Under the pieces are notes generated by a model that was not told the origin of the DNA, did not search any database, and worked only from the letters and a program-made list of their open reading frames with translations. A stretch of 64,000 nt of DNA from Sarcocystis neurona. Its lineage: Eukaryota; Apicomplexa; Conoidasida; Eucoccidiorida; Sarcocystidae. Made by a program: the position numbers and the translations under genes. Below, piece by piece: positions 11,301 through 22,081 of the stretch; the first letter of the stretch is position 1, and every line of letters starts with the position of its first letter. The stretch covers positions 431,127 through 495,126 of the forward strand of contig KL647317.1 in NCBI GenBank assembly GCA_000727475.1. The letters are read 5' to 3'.

Positions 11301-14300
11301 AATCATACGCACTAATGTGTGTTAATATTATCTGTGGTAGTTGATGTATAAGCAATTCAGCCGAAGCGTCTGAAACGCACGGGTATACGTCGATGCATCT
11401 CCAGCGATGCATAACCCGCCTCCGAGTGTGTGCCCATATGCACGTCCAGGAATCTGTACGTCGTCTACATGTGTCAGGATATATATGTCTATATATATAT
11501 AGATAGATACAGATATACGTACTTATGTTTAGATGCGTCGCGTGCGGCATTAACACACTAAAGGGACACATACACGATGGTGTCGGCCGGGTGTCACAGG
11601 GGACGGGTGAGGAGGGGCTGCGGCTGCGTGAATTTGCAGATAAGCTGTTTCTGTTGAACCGTCTCGACACATGTATGCTTGAAAAGAGCGAAAGGACGAT
11701 GTAAAGAGTTTCGTACACGCTGTATGTACGGGGTGCATATCCGTCTTCACGTCGTACCCGCGCAGGTAGGCAGAAGAACCTCTCTTCCCTGTCTCTTCTA
11801 GACGTACAAGAGTGTGGTCGTCTACGTCTACTTCTCTGTGTGCTGCTGGGCACGGCAGGACGAACAGCGCCGACTGCGAGACGAGCGTCTTACTCCTATG
11901 CGGAGCGTCACCTGCAGGCCACGCCCCAGCGGGTCATGAAGCCGTCTACCCTGCCGGCGGGTAAGATGCAAACAGTTGTCGCTGCTGGTTTTATGTCCAG
12001 CGTATATGTGCCAGTTATTTCTGCACTTTTTCCGTGAAAAAGGTTCCGCGAAGCACGTACATGTCACCTCCCTTGGCAGTTCACCTCACTTTAATTTGTC
12101 TGTATGTTACACCCATAGATTTCTTCTTGGTGACCTTGAAATGGGACCGCACACATACTTGAAAAGGCATATCCCGGAACCCCGGCCTGTCGTTCTCTTC
12201 GTTTCTCCCATGTTGTAAAAAGGTGCCCGCTCTGTGCCCGCTCTGTCGTTTCGCCTCCGAGATTTGTTCAAGGTTTTTTGTCTGTTTTTGTACTTTTACG
12301 TGCAGAGAAATCTACGTGCGTACTGGGCGAGGAAGAGATTGCATATTTTACTTCGTATGGATGGTCTCCTTTTGTAGTTTTTGAGTAATGTCTACGTAGT
12401 CGCTGTTCGTCGACCTCTGTGATCGATGCCGCGCACTTGTGCGAGCACACACTCGTGCAGTCACAGCGTGTGGATGTTTATGGAGAATACACCTCTATAC
12501 GCATATATATATATGCATGCACGTGTACGCCTATGTCTGTGTTTCCGTAGGTATACGACTACATCGTATACCTAACACGTGTGTATGCGCAAGCGCGCAT
12601 ATTTTTGCTTCTCCGCATCCGTAAGCGGACACGGATATATGAAGAGCTCCGTGCGCGCGGTAACGTGGAAAGTCTATTTTGTTATTCCCGAGCTTTCCGT
12701 AGCAGGATTGCGTAGTCTCTGCCTCACGTGTGCTGCTGGGCTACGCAATCGGAAACTCCTCTTTTGCAGCGCACAACTGTATGGCGACGGCAGTGGCGGC
12801 AGGTGATGACTTCTCGCTCGTGCTATACGAAGACATAGAGCAGAGGTGGGCCACTTTCAGCTTTACTTGCTAGCTCTTTGTTGCGTCTGCTGTATGTGTG
12901 CGGATGTCTCAGTGTTTCCTTTATAGCCGTCGTTATTGTCTCGCAGACCTATCGATTCGTATTCAAAGCGGTAGTGAACTCATGCTGTTTACTTCGCACG
13001 TATTCACGTGTCTACTGTTTGTTTTTTATGCGGTCTTTATAAACTCGTCCCCGACAGAGACGTTCGAGAACTTCTGGTGTCTTTTGTGTCACTCGGTCAC
13101 TTTCAGCCATAATGACCACATCTATGCTTTACTGCGCTCTTTCATGCATTTGAAGTTTCCCAGCCATTCCAATAGGCTTGTATTCGAGACAAGTTTCTAT
13201 GGAGTGTGTACCGGCGGCGCTGCGGTCTTTTTGTGTGCTGTTTCCGTGTAATGCATTCCGCCTACTTCTCTCTCGTGCTTGAGGCCTGTGTGTAATCTGC
13301 GTATGTATGTGGGTGAGCGAAGGGCAGTTTGCGGCTGCTGCGCGTCTTTAATGGACTGGAAAGAGTGTTGACTGGGGGTGCTGTCATACGTGTCACTGCG
13401 AAGGTGTACCTGGGAAGCCCTGTTCACTATTATGAAAAGCGTGTTGTTTCACACAGCTACTGCACCTACGGGGCCTTTCTGTTACCTGATGCGGCTGTAC
13501 TTTGGTGCTCTTTATGGCTGAGGAAGTACAGTGGCCCTGGTGCCGCCTCTTGTCGCCGCCAGGTGCGTGTTTCTGCGCGTTGGCTTCCTCGTCTTGCTGT
13601 TGAGTTTGTGCAATCGTACCTTCGCCGCCATGTTTAGTTGTTGGTGCAGCTTTTTCATGCTTTTGTCGACATTTTCTGTTCCCCATATAGTCGCCTTCGT
13701 GGAGGTGCCCTTCAAATAACACGATGCTCCACCGCGTGTATTCCAGTTGTCGCCGTTAGTACCTTGAATGTACGTGTGTTCATACTTATGCGTAATATAT
13801 ACATACACACGCGTAAATACACTGGCGTATACACAGAGTTATGTGTCTTGACACATAACATAATTATGTGGATGTGCACATACATGGAACATATTCCTAC
13901 TCCGTCCTTCTGCCTGCTGTGTCCTTTCTCTTCTTCACGTACTCCATCCAGTCATTGTACTCCATTCGGTTCTTCTGCTGTTTGATGTTTACTGATGGAT
14001 TGTTTTTCAGTTACCCCGATCCGCTGCTAAAACGCAACACACTGCTCTGCTGTGGAGAAACGGCGCTCGGACAATGCGGCCGCGGCCTGCAGTTCCACCA
14101 GCAGCCGCTCGCGGCAGTCGTGGTGCGCAGCACGTATTGCAGCAGATGCTCCTATGTGTATACGCGTATAGCTGATACCCATAGATACATGGTACATACA
14201 TATAAGCACGCACACTTGTATACGTGTATACGGCTGTGTGGGTTTTGATAGCCTTGCTGTGTATGTCGTCTCCTCCCTAGGTATATACACGTGTATGCCT

Positions 14301-16156
14301 GCGCTCGCATGTGTGCTTATACACAGGGCCCACCCTGCAGAATGCCGTCTCACACGTGTTCACCATAGGTGTACGCGCTCCTTGCTGCAGTACGGACAAG
14401 CCGCACGCAAGCGCGTACGCACACATTCGTATGCATTTCGGTGCCGCCTCCATCTATTCCATACTCAGTCGGTCCACACCGCTCTGAACCTGTACTGGGT
14501 GCGACGCGATTGTCGCCAGCCGGCCTACCCCTGCGTTTCCCTTCAACATTCAGGATCCCTCTCACGTACATACCTAATGTATATATATAGGCATGTGTAC
14601 GTACGTGGCTCCTCGTGTTTGCAGATCCATAGATACACAAAGGTAAACCCATAGGCTTATGTTTTCAAACGCCGCATCTAGTTCACTGCTATTGGTCGAG
14701 ACATCGCCTTCTGTGCTCGACTCTAGCAGGTGTGTTTCTCCTTTACGTCTTTTGTTTACGATGTGTATGCTACTACTGTTTCCCGTCCCCTGTCGGTTTC
14801 CTGTTCTACTAAGCTTCCACGTTTTATGTCAGTGCCCCCCCTCGTTCACTCTTTTTCGGATTAGTGCTACCGCCGTTTCTGTTGTGACCCTCTGCTGGCA
14901 ACTTGCCGAGTGCTTTTCCTGGGACTGTCTAGTCACGTTGCATATGGCGATTGTCGTTGCTCTCTGTTTCTCACTAACCTTTTTTGCTGTCAGCTACTTC
15001 TTTGCCCACACCCCGCTATAAACCTCTCTAGAGCTCGACGCGTCTTTTATCTCCGCCTCTTCTCCGCCGCGTATTTGTTTTCCAGCCCTTTGGTCTACGC
15101 TTCTTGACTCATCTCCCACTTGTGGGCTGCGCGCTGCTGCGCTGTTGCTGCAGTTACTCTTATTTGCACCTTTGGTGCTGCATTGTTGTGCTCCCAAAGA
15201 ATCGCTTCTGTTGCTGTGTTGTTGCTGGTGCTTTGCTGATTATGTTATATAGTTCCCACGCGCGGCATCTGCCGTCTCTTTCAACAGACACGCAGCACCT
15301 GGCGTGCACGCTGCAACGTCTCGTTATATCGAAGGCCCTTCTCTTGTTTATAAAGTGGATAAATTTCGCTGCGGCAGCTCGCACTGCAACGCGTTGATGT
15401 CCTCGGGAAAGCTCGTTGGCTGGGGTTTCAATCCTCACGGCCAAGTGGGTACTGGTCCCAAAGGTAAGTGCCAACGGTATACTGAATGTATAGATATATA
15501 TGTGTATATACGCGCGTATGCGTGTAGTACGTTGCAGCGCACTTCACGTGTCAGAATGCGCCGAGGATTTCTTGTGGGAATCATTGTTTCGTACGCACTT
15601 ACATTAACTAGTAGGAACGGCTGTTCAAGAAAATGTCTTCGCGTACTACAAGCGTTCGGAACTACAGAGAGCGGGCCGGGCAAGCACTCAGAAGAAAGAT
15701 AGAAAGCGACGAGGAGGACCTACACCTAGGTTCACTTTAATAGACGTAACCGGTTGCACACGTGCGTAGACTCGAGTTCATGCGTATTTGTCGGTACTAT
15801 TTCGTTTGCGCGTGACCGCCCAGCATTTTATTGAGGCGCCCCTTTTTGTGCTCTCTCCGTACAGTGAAGGGGCCAATTAGCCCTGCGAAAATCATTGATC
15901 TGGACAACGAAAAGGGGAGCCGGGACAAAACGACTAGCAGCAGCAACCGCAGCAAACTCAGCAGCAGCAGCAGCTCGACGAAGCCGAAGACTTTCAGTGA
16001 AGCAGATACTACGCTTGCAAGCGAGGAGCAACTGACGCCCCCGCTACCTCGCTTTCTGCGCAACAGTGCGGCGGAAAGATTCAAAGTGCAAGACATTTTT
16101 TGTAAGTTCGACTCATCAGCAGTCATTCGCGCTCTGGCAAAAGAAGGTCCTCTTGC
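5304..16156 (+). CDS. RCC1-repeat beta-propeller protein, multi-exon (whole gene span, ends unresolved)
   Basis: Ten exons (listed separately) join with matching phases into about 627 codons. Each contributes part of an RCC1 blade, whose signature is a 'V-x-VACG-x-x-H' strand followed by 'G-x-hydrophobic-WG/CG' and 'G-Q-x-G'. Examples are VLVWGS, LSFGPSFGVAVNSRGEAAIWG, VKKMSVGHSHAAFLTEAGEL, YMCGSNTFGECG, VDVACGRRHTLCLSRAGEAY, AVAAGDDFSLVLYED, LLCCGETALGQCGRG and FRCGSSHCNALMSSGKLVGW. Low-complexity insertions rich in Gln, Glu, Lys or Ser interrupt several blades, as is common in coccidian proteins. RCC1 propellers act in Ran nucleotide exchange, chromatin or membrane traffic, or in mitochondria. 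The blade style (YxCGSNxxGxCG, then VACGxxHxLxL) is closest to mitochondrial RCC1L/WBSCR16, but that is inference. N-terminal exons and the C-terminal blade are not located. The shortest introns are about 0.4-0.5 kb and the longest is 2.1 kb. Confidence 0.85.
6481..6720 (+). CDS. RCC1-like gene, exon with blade LSFGPSFGVAVNSRGEAAIWG
   Basis: Acceptor CTCCTTCAG| in phase 1. The exon encodes RLSFGPSFGVAVNSRGEA followed by IWGSFD, which is an unmistakable RCC1 strand pair, and then an Ala/Ser-rich insertion. The best donor is ACTAT|GTAAGG at 6721, phase 1. A second donor, CCTAC|GTGTGT after 6753, has the same phase and would add EMESKLKSL, so both join correctly to 7528. A long TA microsatellite follows in the intron at about 6803-6830. 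Confidence 0.8.
6803..6830. repeat. TA microsatellite
   Basis: About 26 bases of alternating TA with one TG interruption, inside an intron of the RCC1-like gene. Confidence 0.9.
7528..7944 (+). CDS. RCC1-like gene, exon with blade and charged insertion
   Basis: Acceptor GGCTTTGCAG| in phase 1, donor GAGCTTT|GTAAGC in phase 1. The exon begins PVFLKLPFAVRDAQCSAAEI, continues through a Gln/Glu/Lys-rich low-complexity loop of about 45 residues, and ends VKKMSVGHSHAAFLTEAGEL, the strand that precedes 'YxWG/CG' in RCC1 repeats. That strand is completed by the next exon (Y-MCGSNTFGECG), which supports the 2.1-kb intron between them. Confidence 0.85.
9861..9902. repeat. 21-base tandem duplication
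   Basis: The unit containing GCCCCTGTATTGCTG occurs twice in perfect tandem within a CTG-rich part of an RCC1-gene intron. Confidence 0.85.
10094..10346 (+). CDS. RCC1-like gene, exon with YMCGSNTFGECG and VACGRRH
   Basis: Acceptor GTGCCGCTGCAG|, donor TACGC|GTAAGC, starting in phase 1 and ending in phase 2. The residues split at the 5' junction form the Tyr of GELYMCGSNTFGECGVEPD. After a Gln-rich insertion comes FIVDVACGRRHTLCLSRAGE, a complete second strand. Together they span the end of one blade and the start of the next. This is the clearest RCC1 exon in the gene. Confidence 0.9.
10837..10931 (+). CDS. RCC1-like gene, exon with FGDDSKIELGLGDTR
   Basis: Acceptor GGTGTTTTCAG|, donor CTTGCAG|GTAGAT. 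The split codon completes AYA-FGDDSKIELGLGDTRSQ, the 'WG-x-N-x-x-G-Q-L-G-x-G' equivalent, here with Phe in place of Trp and Glu-Leu in place of Gln-Leu. The exon ends in phase 1 after MERLA. Confidence 0.85.
11859..11960 (+). CDS. RCC1-like gene, inter-blade exon
   Basis: Predicted from acceptor CACGGCAG| and donor GGCGG|GTAAGA, both in phase 1. It encodes a basic linker followed by QATPQRVMKPSTLPA, where 'P-x-x-V/LP' is the usual lead-in to a VAAG strand. The 5' boundary is uncertain because other in-phase AG sites lie downstream. The frame is open past the donor (see the finding on alternative read-through). Confidence 0.55.
12770..12845 (+). CDS. RCC1-like gene, small exon AVAAGDDFSLVLYED
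   Basis: Acceptor CCTCTTTTGCAG| in phase 1 and donor GCAGAG|GTGGGC in phase 2. The 76-base exon encodes CMATAVAAGDDFSLVLYEDI, a textbook RCC1 'V-x-x-AAG-x-x-FS-x-V/A-L' strand. The split Ser codon joins it to the next exon (QS-YPDPLLKRN). Confidence 0.8.
14011..14165 (+). CDS. RCC1-like gene, exon LLCCGETALGQCGRG
   Basis: Acceptor TTGTTTTTCAG|, in phase with the preceding exon. It encodes RNTLLCCGETALGQCGRGLQ, in which CCGETALGQCG is the blade turn (WG-x-N-x-x-G-Q-x-G). The proposed donor is ATACGC|GTATAG (phase 1). It is weak, and an upstream site may be used instead, so the last dozen residues are uncertain. Confidence 0.75.
15296..15463 (+). CDS. RCC1-like gene, exon FRCGSSHCNALMSSGKLVGWG
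   Basis: Acceptor CAGACACGCAG| and strong donor CCCAAAG|GTAAGT. It encodes YKVDKFRCGSSHCNALMSSG followed by KLVGWGFNPHGQVGTG, an almost canonical RCC1 blade. This is the second-best domain match in the gene. Confidence 0.9.
15865..16156 (+). CDS. RCC1-like gene, exon with Ser-rich loop and start of another blade
   Basis: Acceptor CTCTCCGTACAG| in phase 1. It encodes VKGPISPAKIIDLD, a Ser/Lys-rich loop, then RFKVQDIFCKFDSSAVIRAL, which resembles a divergent 'V-x-x-I-x-CG-x-x-H-x-A' strand. Two donors are possible: TTTT|GTAAGT after 16101 (phase 1), which would cut that strand, or CTTGC|GTGAGC after 16156 (phase 2), which keeps it and which I prefer. The following exon, expected to start with a 'WG' turn, was not found. 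Confidence 0.65.
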
Positions 16157-18623
16157 GTGAGCTTCTGACCTGGTGTAATGATGTTACAACGCTTCTGAGA
16201 CCGTACTTGTACGTGTCTGCCCTTGTACATATGCGTATATATGTGTATATATATATATGCGTACACGTGTATGCGTATGTACTTACGCATGTATACCTAC
16301 GTATATATTGGTAGTGATATATATATATATATGTATGTCTTCAACTGATTGACACTTCCTAATACGGCGTCGTGTACGTATGAACAATGCTATCGCCGGC
16401 CTCCCCGCGTATTAGATACCCCTCAGTGTATGTATGTCTGTCCAAACCTAGATATTGAACGTATGTGATTTTCAAGTCAGTAGGTGTCAATGTGGGTGTA
16501 CACTTTAAACCTTAACTTTCTTTTTGCTGCAAACTGTACCGAGATGGTCCGTCCGGAATGATGGGAGAAATTTTTTTGTGCACAACTACGTGTGTGCGAA
16601 TACATACATCTCCCAGCATCCTTCAGCGTACGTGCGGTGTATATATTGTATCTCAGCAGCCACACGTCACGTGTGTAAATAGTACCGGAAGTATGCTCCG
16701 GGCGCTCAGAGTGTTTCTTTTCGCACCGTATAGCAAAGCGCTGCTGGACCTGTTGTTCTACTTTCGATGCAGCCTTCCGGTCTGTCAGTGATATTGCAGG
16801 GCTTTAGCTGTTAACCTCGAAGTGAAGAACAGCTTTGGGACCTGTGTGCGTGACCTTGTCTTTCCGGTGTCTTCTACAGCGGTCCGCACCTGCTACGTTG
16901 GTCTTTCCCTGATGCAATAGTTTGCTCGCCGACGTCGGCACTCTTGCACGTGCGCTACCCCTGTAGATGTTAAGGGACAAAAAGTGTGGGCCGTGTACTG
17001 AAATGTGTAAATCTCTACATGTCCTTGTCAAGGGTACAATGGAAATTCCGTAATGCGAAGTTCACTGTTATTGGTACCCGTCTTGCGTGAAGAACCAGCA
17101 CTCTGTGCGCCTGTAACACAAAGTGCGTACCTTGATAAAAAGTGAGTAGAGAGCGACCACATTACTTACATCTTTCACGTGGACGTCCTTTGAAGCAGTT
17201 GCACACGTGCGTATAGGTGGGGTCCATTACAACTTGAGGAAACACGCACGCAGATTGCAGGGCAGTGAACCCGCAACATATCGAAGCCACACTGTAGTGC
17301 GCCACTATACACCTAACGTAGCAAAATTGTTGGGGAATCAAAGTACCAGATAATTCCCCGAAAACACCTCAGCGACTGAGTTCCCAGAATCTCTGTCACC
17401 CGGCTTTATTGTCTCCAACCTGTTGTAGCCAAGAGCAACGCTGTACATAAATACATCTCTGTGCCCTCCGCACCTGCCGCAAATTGGCATACTTATGCAT
17501 ATTATACATGCAGACACGCATAAGCGATACTCGGGGCCCGACTGCCTTTACGCCTCAGACGACGAAGTTACGGGATGCGACACACTGCCAGCCGGCTATT
17601 CTGTCGCTCCGTCGAAAGGCACACCTTTGTTCCCGTTTTATACATTTTTGAACTTGCCTGCCAGTTTTGCTCAGTTCTGAGCTTTGCAAAACACGCGAGC
17701 GACTTAACAGTATGCATACGTACACTTATACATGTGTGTATGTCTGTATGTATTCTTAAAGCAGGCGTGCATAAGCGAGCGCCCTTGTAGCACGCACGCA
17801 TCCCACGTACGAATGTGTAACGCAACAATGCGTGCGCTGTCACGTATGCATTCCGAGGATGATGTTGACCAGTATGAATAGGACCTGGGGTGTGCTGCAG
17901 CCGCTCCCTTGCCACTTTCCTTGGACAGTAGCAAGCCTTTCACATCCGTTTGGAAAGTGTTGCAGTCCCGGCAAATATAGATTTTACCTGCGGCAGCCTG
18001 CTAAACCTGTAGCAGGTTATTCTTGCGGAGGCGGTGGAAAAAGTACGTCTTTTTTAACAAATATTATTTAGAAGATGAATCGGAAAATCGCTATTCGTTT
18101 CCAATTGAATATATGCAGAGGCACACAAACGCGCTTAACTACTTTTTCGTATGCACAAACGTGTTGACGTTCTCGCCATCTGAACTGAACATGCACCGCG
18201 CATATCCAGGCGCACACGACCTTCAGTAAAGCGGGCCCTGGAATTCGAACTCACGGAGGCCCGCTGCGTCACACGTTTCGAATACATCTGGGTTACGTTT
18301 TCAGATGTAGACGCTTGGCATTCACAAATTTGCTGGCTGCGTGGGCTGCTCGTACGTCAGCGCCTCGCCAATAATGTCACGTCTCCTACCTGCTTTCTCA
18401 AGCTGGCCACGGTCTTCTGCTCTCTTACAAGCTGGTTGCAATTATCGGTGAAAGAGGAACCTTCGTAACTATAGCTTGCCAGTCACCTCTTCAAAAATTT
18501 ATACACGTATGCCCCTACTTGCAAGGAAACGTGCTGGTAAGTTCGACTGGAATAACGACTATACCGATGTAATACGCGTGCGTATAAAAACCTGCATGCA
18601 CGCTTCGTCTCACAGTACACATA
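16157..18623. other. Mostly intergenic or intronic; no clear gene
   Basis: TA/TG microsatellites lie at about 16215-16335. The rest has stops in all frames, apart from short open stretches that look mildly protein-like (for example on the plus strand around 17160-17350). The missing last exon(s) of the RCC1-like gene should lie here or beyond, but I could not find a 'WG...GQLG' turn after a phase-matched acceptor. Confidence 0.5.
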
Positions 18624-19160
18624 AATGCAACTGCTAACGACCATACGGTTTCAAGAAAGTGAGTCACAGTTCTACGAGCTGCTGGCTACACGCGTTGCTC
18701 GCAAAGAAGATGGTGCCTTCTAAGCTGACTACGTATCCTGCTCTCGTCAAGGCGTCAACCGACTGCACGCGTTTCTTTGGAGCTGTTGCTTGCACTGACA
18801 CCGTGCAACCTTCTGCACACTACAAGCCCAAGACAAGCAGGAGCCTTACTGGTGTCCTCTTCACGTTGACGTCAAGATCCGCAACAGCGCGCGTCGGTAG
18901 TCTGTCTCAAAAATTGAAGAACTCGCCAGCAGAAAAAAGCGCGTCTGGACGGAACCAGTTTAAAGGAGTGTGGAAGATTTCACAAGATGAGGACCCCAGC
19001 TTCTCTCCACGAGGTTGGAAGAACGCAGAGCTTGCTACGAGCAGCAACACACATAACAACTGGAGAACCTGGATTTCCCTTTTTTCTGCCCGTCTCCATT
19101 CGTCAACATCTTCCTCGCGAGCACTTCTAGTAAAGGTGGCAGCGGTAGGGCTTTCCTGAA
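18624..19160 (+). CDS. Weak candidate coding frame(s)
   Basis: An ATG at 18624 opens a 33-codon frame (including RFQESESQFYELLATRVARK) that then stops. Another frame is open from about 18659 to 19159 (166 codons, Ser/Thr/Lys-rich). It contains KNSPAEKSASGRNQFKGVWK and a possible donor AAAG|GTGGCA at 19135. No domain is recognised. The two protein-like frames side by side could mean spliced exons or a decayed gene. Confidence 0.25.
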
Positions 19161-20384
19161 TGCAGGAAAGTCGACACAGAGTGTTCGTCGACCCGCATAA
19201 CGATGACATGTAAGTCAGAGAGCCCTGGACGCAGATTGAGACGAACGTGTAGATTAGGGAATCCATGGGTAATGGTTTTAGTGAATAACTCTTTAGGATG
19301 ATAAGTAGTTTGTGCAGTGAGTCTCGCTCACTGTGGTAGACCATATGTGCTCCGATACAGGGAGACACGAATATCACAAGAAAGAACCTTTATTAATACC
19401 TTTAATTCCATATGCCCACGGCAGCCGCAAGTCCTATACCTCTTAACAGAGTCACTTTTCAGAATCACAAGTACAACTGCTCTGGGCAGCAGCAAGTCCA
19501 GTAGAGAGGGTCAATTTCCTGGATTACAGTTAAGACTTCCCATGTCCATTGCCAAGTCCCCGTAATTGTCGCACTATGTGGCATGTGCAGCCGCGCATGC
19601 GCAAGGTGCACAGGTCATCTAAGAAGAAGTGCCTTTGACTTCGGGCTGGAAAGGCGGCAAGCCGAAGATGGGAAACTGTGGAAGGTTCCACAGTCAACGA
19701 AAAGTGCACGTGGAATTTAAACGCCCGATGCACCTGGTAACGCAGGCTGAGGTGCCAGCAGTGAGTCTGAGTAAACAATGAAAAATTACTGAAGGCAACC
19801 TGCTGCCCCTTACTGGAAGCCTCCGACGAATTCGTCTCGCTGACAGCGACCCAGGTGTCCTTGCGTAGAGAATACCAACCACAGACGAGCAAAGTGAAAG
19901 TAATTCTGACTTAGACTCACACAATCGTTCTTAAGTCCCTTTTACCTGAGGAACGATTAGAGCACCCACATGTACACCTTAAGAAGCACGCGACCTGGAT
20001 ACCTCGCATGAGGCCCTCTTTCATTGTGTGACCTGATCACATACACTGGACACCAGTAAATTTTCTCCAGACGCTGACAGACGGTATTGGCCGAGCACGA
20101 GCTCTTTTATTGCAGGACAAAGGGAACTGTGGTTGTTATACGCCGAGTCACAACCACTCCGGTGGAAAAAGTCGTACTTTCCTGATTATTTCAAGTGAAT
20201 CTTTCTACACGTTAGTCGGTCCGGAAAACCGGACGAATTTGGGGACATATACCCCATGCGCACACCAAGCCAGGTACGCAACCTGTGCAGAGAATGGAAA
20301 ATAAAGCAGCTTTGGAAAACAAAGACCACCTGCTCTACCCTAGATATGCGGCTTGCCGCGAGGAAGTCTCGCGCAAGTACGTAG

Positions 20385-20648
20385 TCAGCCATTTCTAAGC
20401 CCGAGCATACAGCCCAAAAAGCTGGCGTATATGACGACTGCCGCAGACTGGTTTGGGAGTGCACGCTGTTTTCAAAAGAATGGTGTAAGGCTGCTGCAGG
20501 CCCGGCAGGGCTAAAAGTGCTGTTGAACCACTTTTTGCCGCAGAGTCTTTCACTGACACAAATGAAAGAGAATACATTGGCCCTTTATAGTTTCTTGCCC
20601 GATGCCGAAGACCAGTGTCCCAAAGAGGACACTTCTTCGTCCTCTTGA
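20385..20648 (+). CDS. Candidate terminal exon of an unknown gene
   Basis: Open for 87 codons and ending in a TGA that is closely followed by more stops. The translation is well balanced and protein-like: GVYDDCRRLVWECTLFSKEW, then GLKVLLNHFLPQSLSLTQMK, then an acidic tail ending PKEDTSSSS. Several AG acceptors occur near its start (TTTCTAAG, CATACAG). No start codon fits, so it would have to be a 3' exon. No family is recognised. Confidence 0.35.
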   Translation, partial: SAISKPEHTAQKAGVYDDCRRLVWECTLFSKEWCKAAAGPAGLKVLLNHFLPQSLSLTQMKENTLALYSFLPDAEDQCPKEDTSSSS

Positions 20649-21269
20649 TGATAGTTTGAATTTTGATCTTTTCAAGAGACGTAGTGATGTCGGAGTCGGA
20701 TGCTGATTCCTCTTACCAGCCGCTTGCAACGTCGTTTTCTCCTTTTTGTGGAGTCAAGGGTGAAACGCAGCATACGTTTGTTGTTGTCTGATATAATGCT
20801 GCATCCAGAGGCACTGATAAAATTCTGTGGTGGTATAGAGGCGACGACAAACCAAGCTCTCACAGAATTGATTTTCCACAACAAACGTGAATCCTGCCGT
20901 GCACGAGCGCGCCGCTGGTGATTATGCATCCATTGAATCAGGCTCGATAACACCAGCAGGCTCAGAGCTTTTTCAAGAGCTCACAAGACTACTTGAACGC
21001 GCTGTGGGCGTGAGGGTGAGGACGGGAAGCAAAGACGTACTGCACTACGTTGGGAGACTCGAACTGACGGTCATAACAGATTTGTAGCTAGACGGTTCAA
21101 CACGCTGGTGGAGACCCAAGAAAGACTAGAGGGTGTCTTCACAAGCGGAGAGGGGCTCTGCGGTTGATGTTTCGGACATTGCACACAACACAAGTTACGC
21201 CCTCTTGCATTTCGCTCAACAGCAAAGCAGACACCAACTGAAAGCTTTGCCTTCTAGTTTACATTGTAA

Positions 21270-21405
21270 GGCAAGCAGAGAGGCGTGCAAATTGAACTAC
21301 TTGTGGTTACAATTTAGTCTCACCACTTCCCGTAGTCCTCCGCTCCCCCGGTAGTGCTTACCACATTGCGAGGTAGCCACAGAGGTGTACAAATTGAACC
21401 ACTTC
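21270..21405. repeat. Diverged direct repeat, about 100-base spacing
   Basis: A segment around 21270-21303 recurs at 21368-21405 with several changes. The shared core is a purine-rich lead followed by AGAGG(C/T)GT(G/A)CAAATTGAAC and then (T/C)ACTT. Confidence 0.75.
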
Positions 21406-21598
21406 CGGGGACCAAAAAAGCCACTGATTCAGTCTCTCCAATTCCCCTTACCCTCCGTCTCCATAGTGGTATGCAAGATGAACGAGGGCACCTTGTACTG
21501 CTATTACGACCTTCAAGTTGCACGTGACGCTGAAGAACGCGAGGTAGTGCTCCGCCTTCATCGTTTGTAGCTGATTGATTGTGCTACTGCACATGGCT

Positions 21599-21754
21599 GC
21601 AGTGATTCATGCCCTGATACGACACACGACATACATACAACAAGGGGAGACTAACGGTGGAGTTCTGAGGCTGCGCTTCCCACGGGTGCAGTGATGTATG
21701 CCCTGGTACGACAAGGAGAGACTAATGGTGGAGTTCTGAGGCTGCGCTTCGCAA
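21599..21754. repeat. Imperfect tandem duplication
   Basis: Two copies (about 21599-21685 and 21687-21754) share GCCCTG(A/G)TACGAC and, after an 18-base insertion in the first copy, GGAGTTCTGAGGCTGCGCTT. No coding role is evident. Confidence 0.85.
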
Positions 21755-22081
21755 GGAAAACCTCCTGTATGTTTAATCTCATGCAAAGAGGGCTGTTCTT
21801 TATAAAAAATACGTGCGTCTTGAGAAGCAGCGTTCAAGAAAACTACGGTGGCACAACAGCTCTACGACGACAACGCTCGCGCCTAGCAACCCTGATCTGC
21901 TCTTTGCGTGGCACACAATACAAAGCGCTATCCGTGTGCGGAATCAAGCTCACACAGTACAAGCTATTCATATTCAAACGGGTGCAATGTTGTGGTCGTC
22001 ACTCTGCAACAGCAGAACAACGCGCAGCTTGGCTGGAAGCGTTGAACACCAGCTGCTCGTTTCCACTCTTGTGTATGTACT

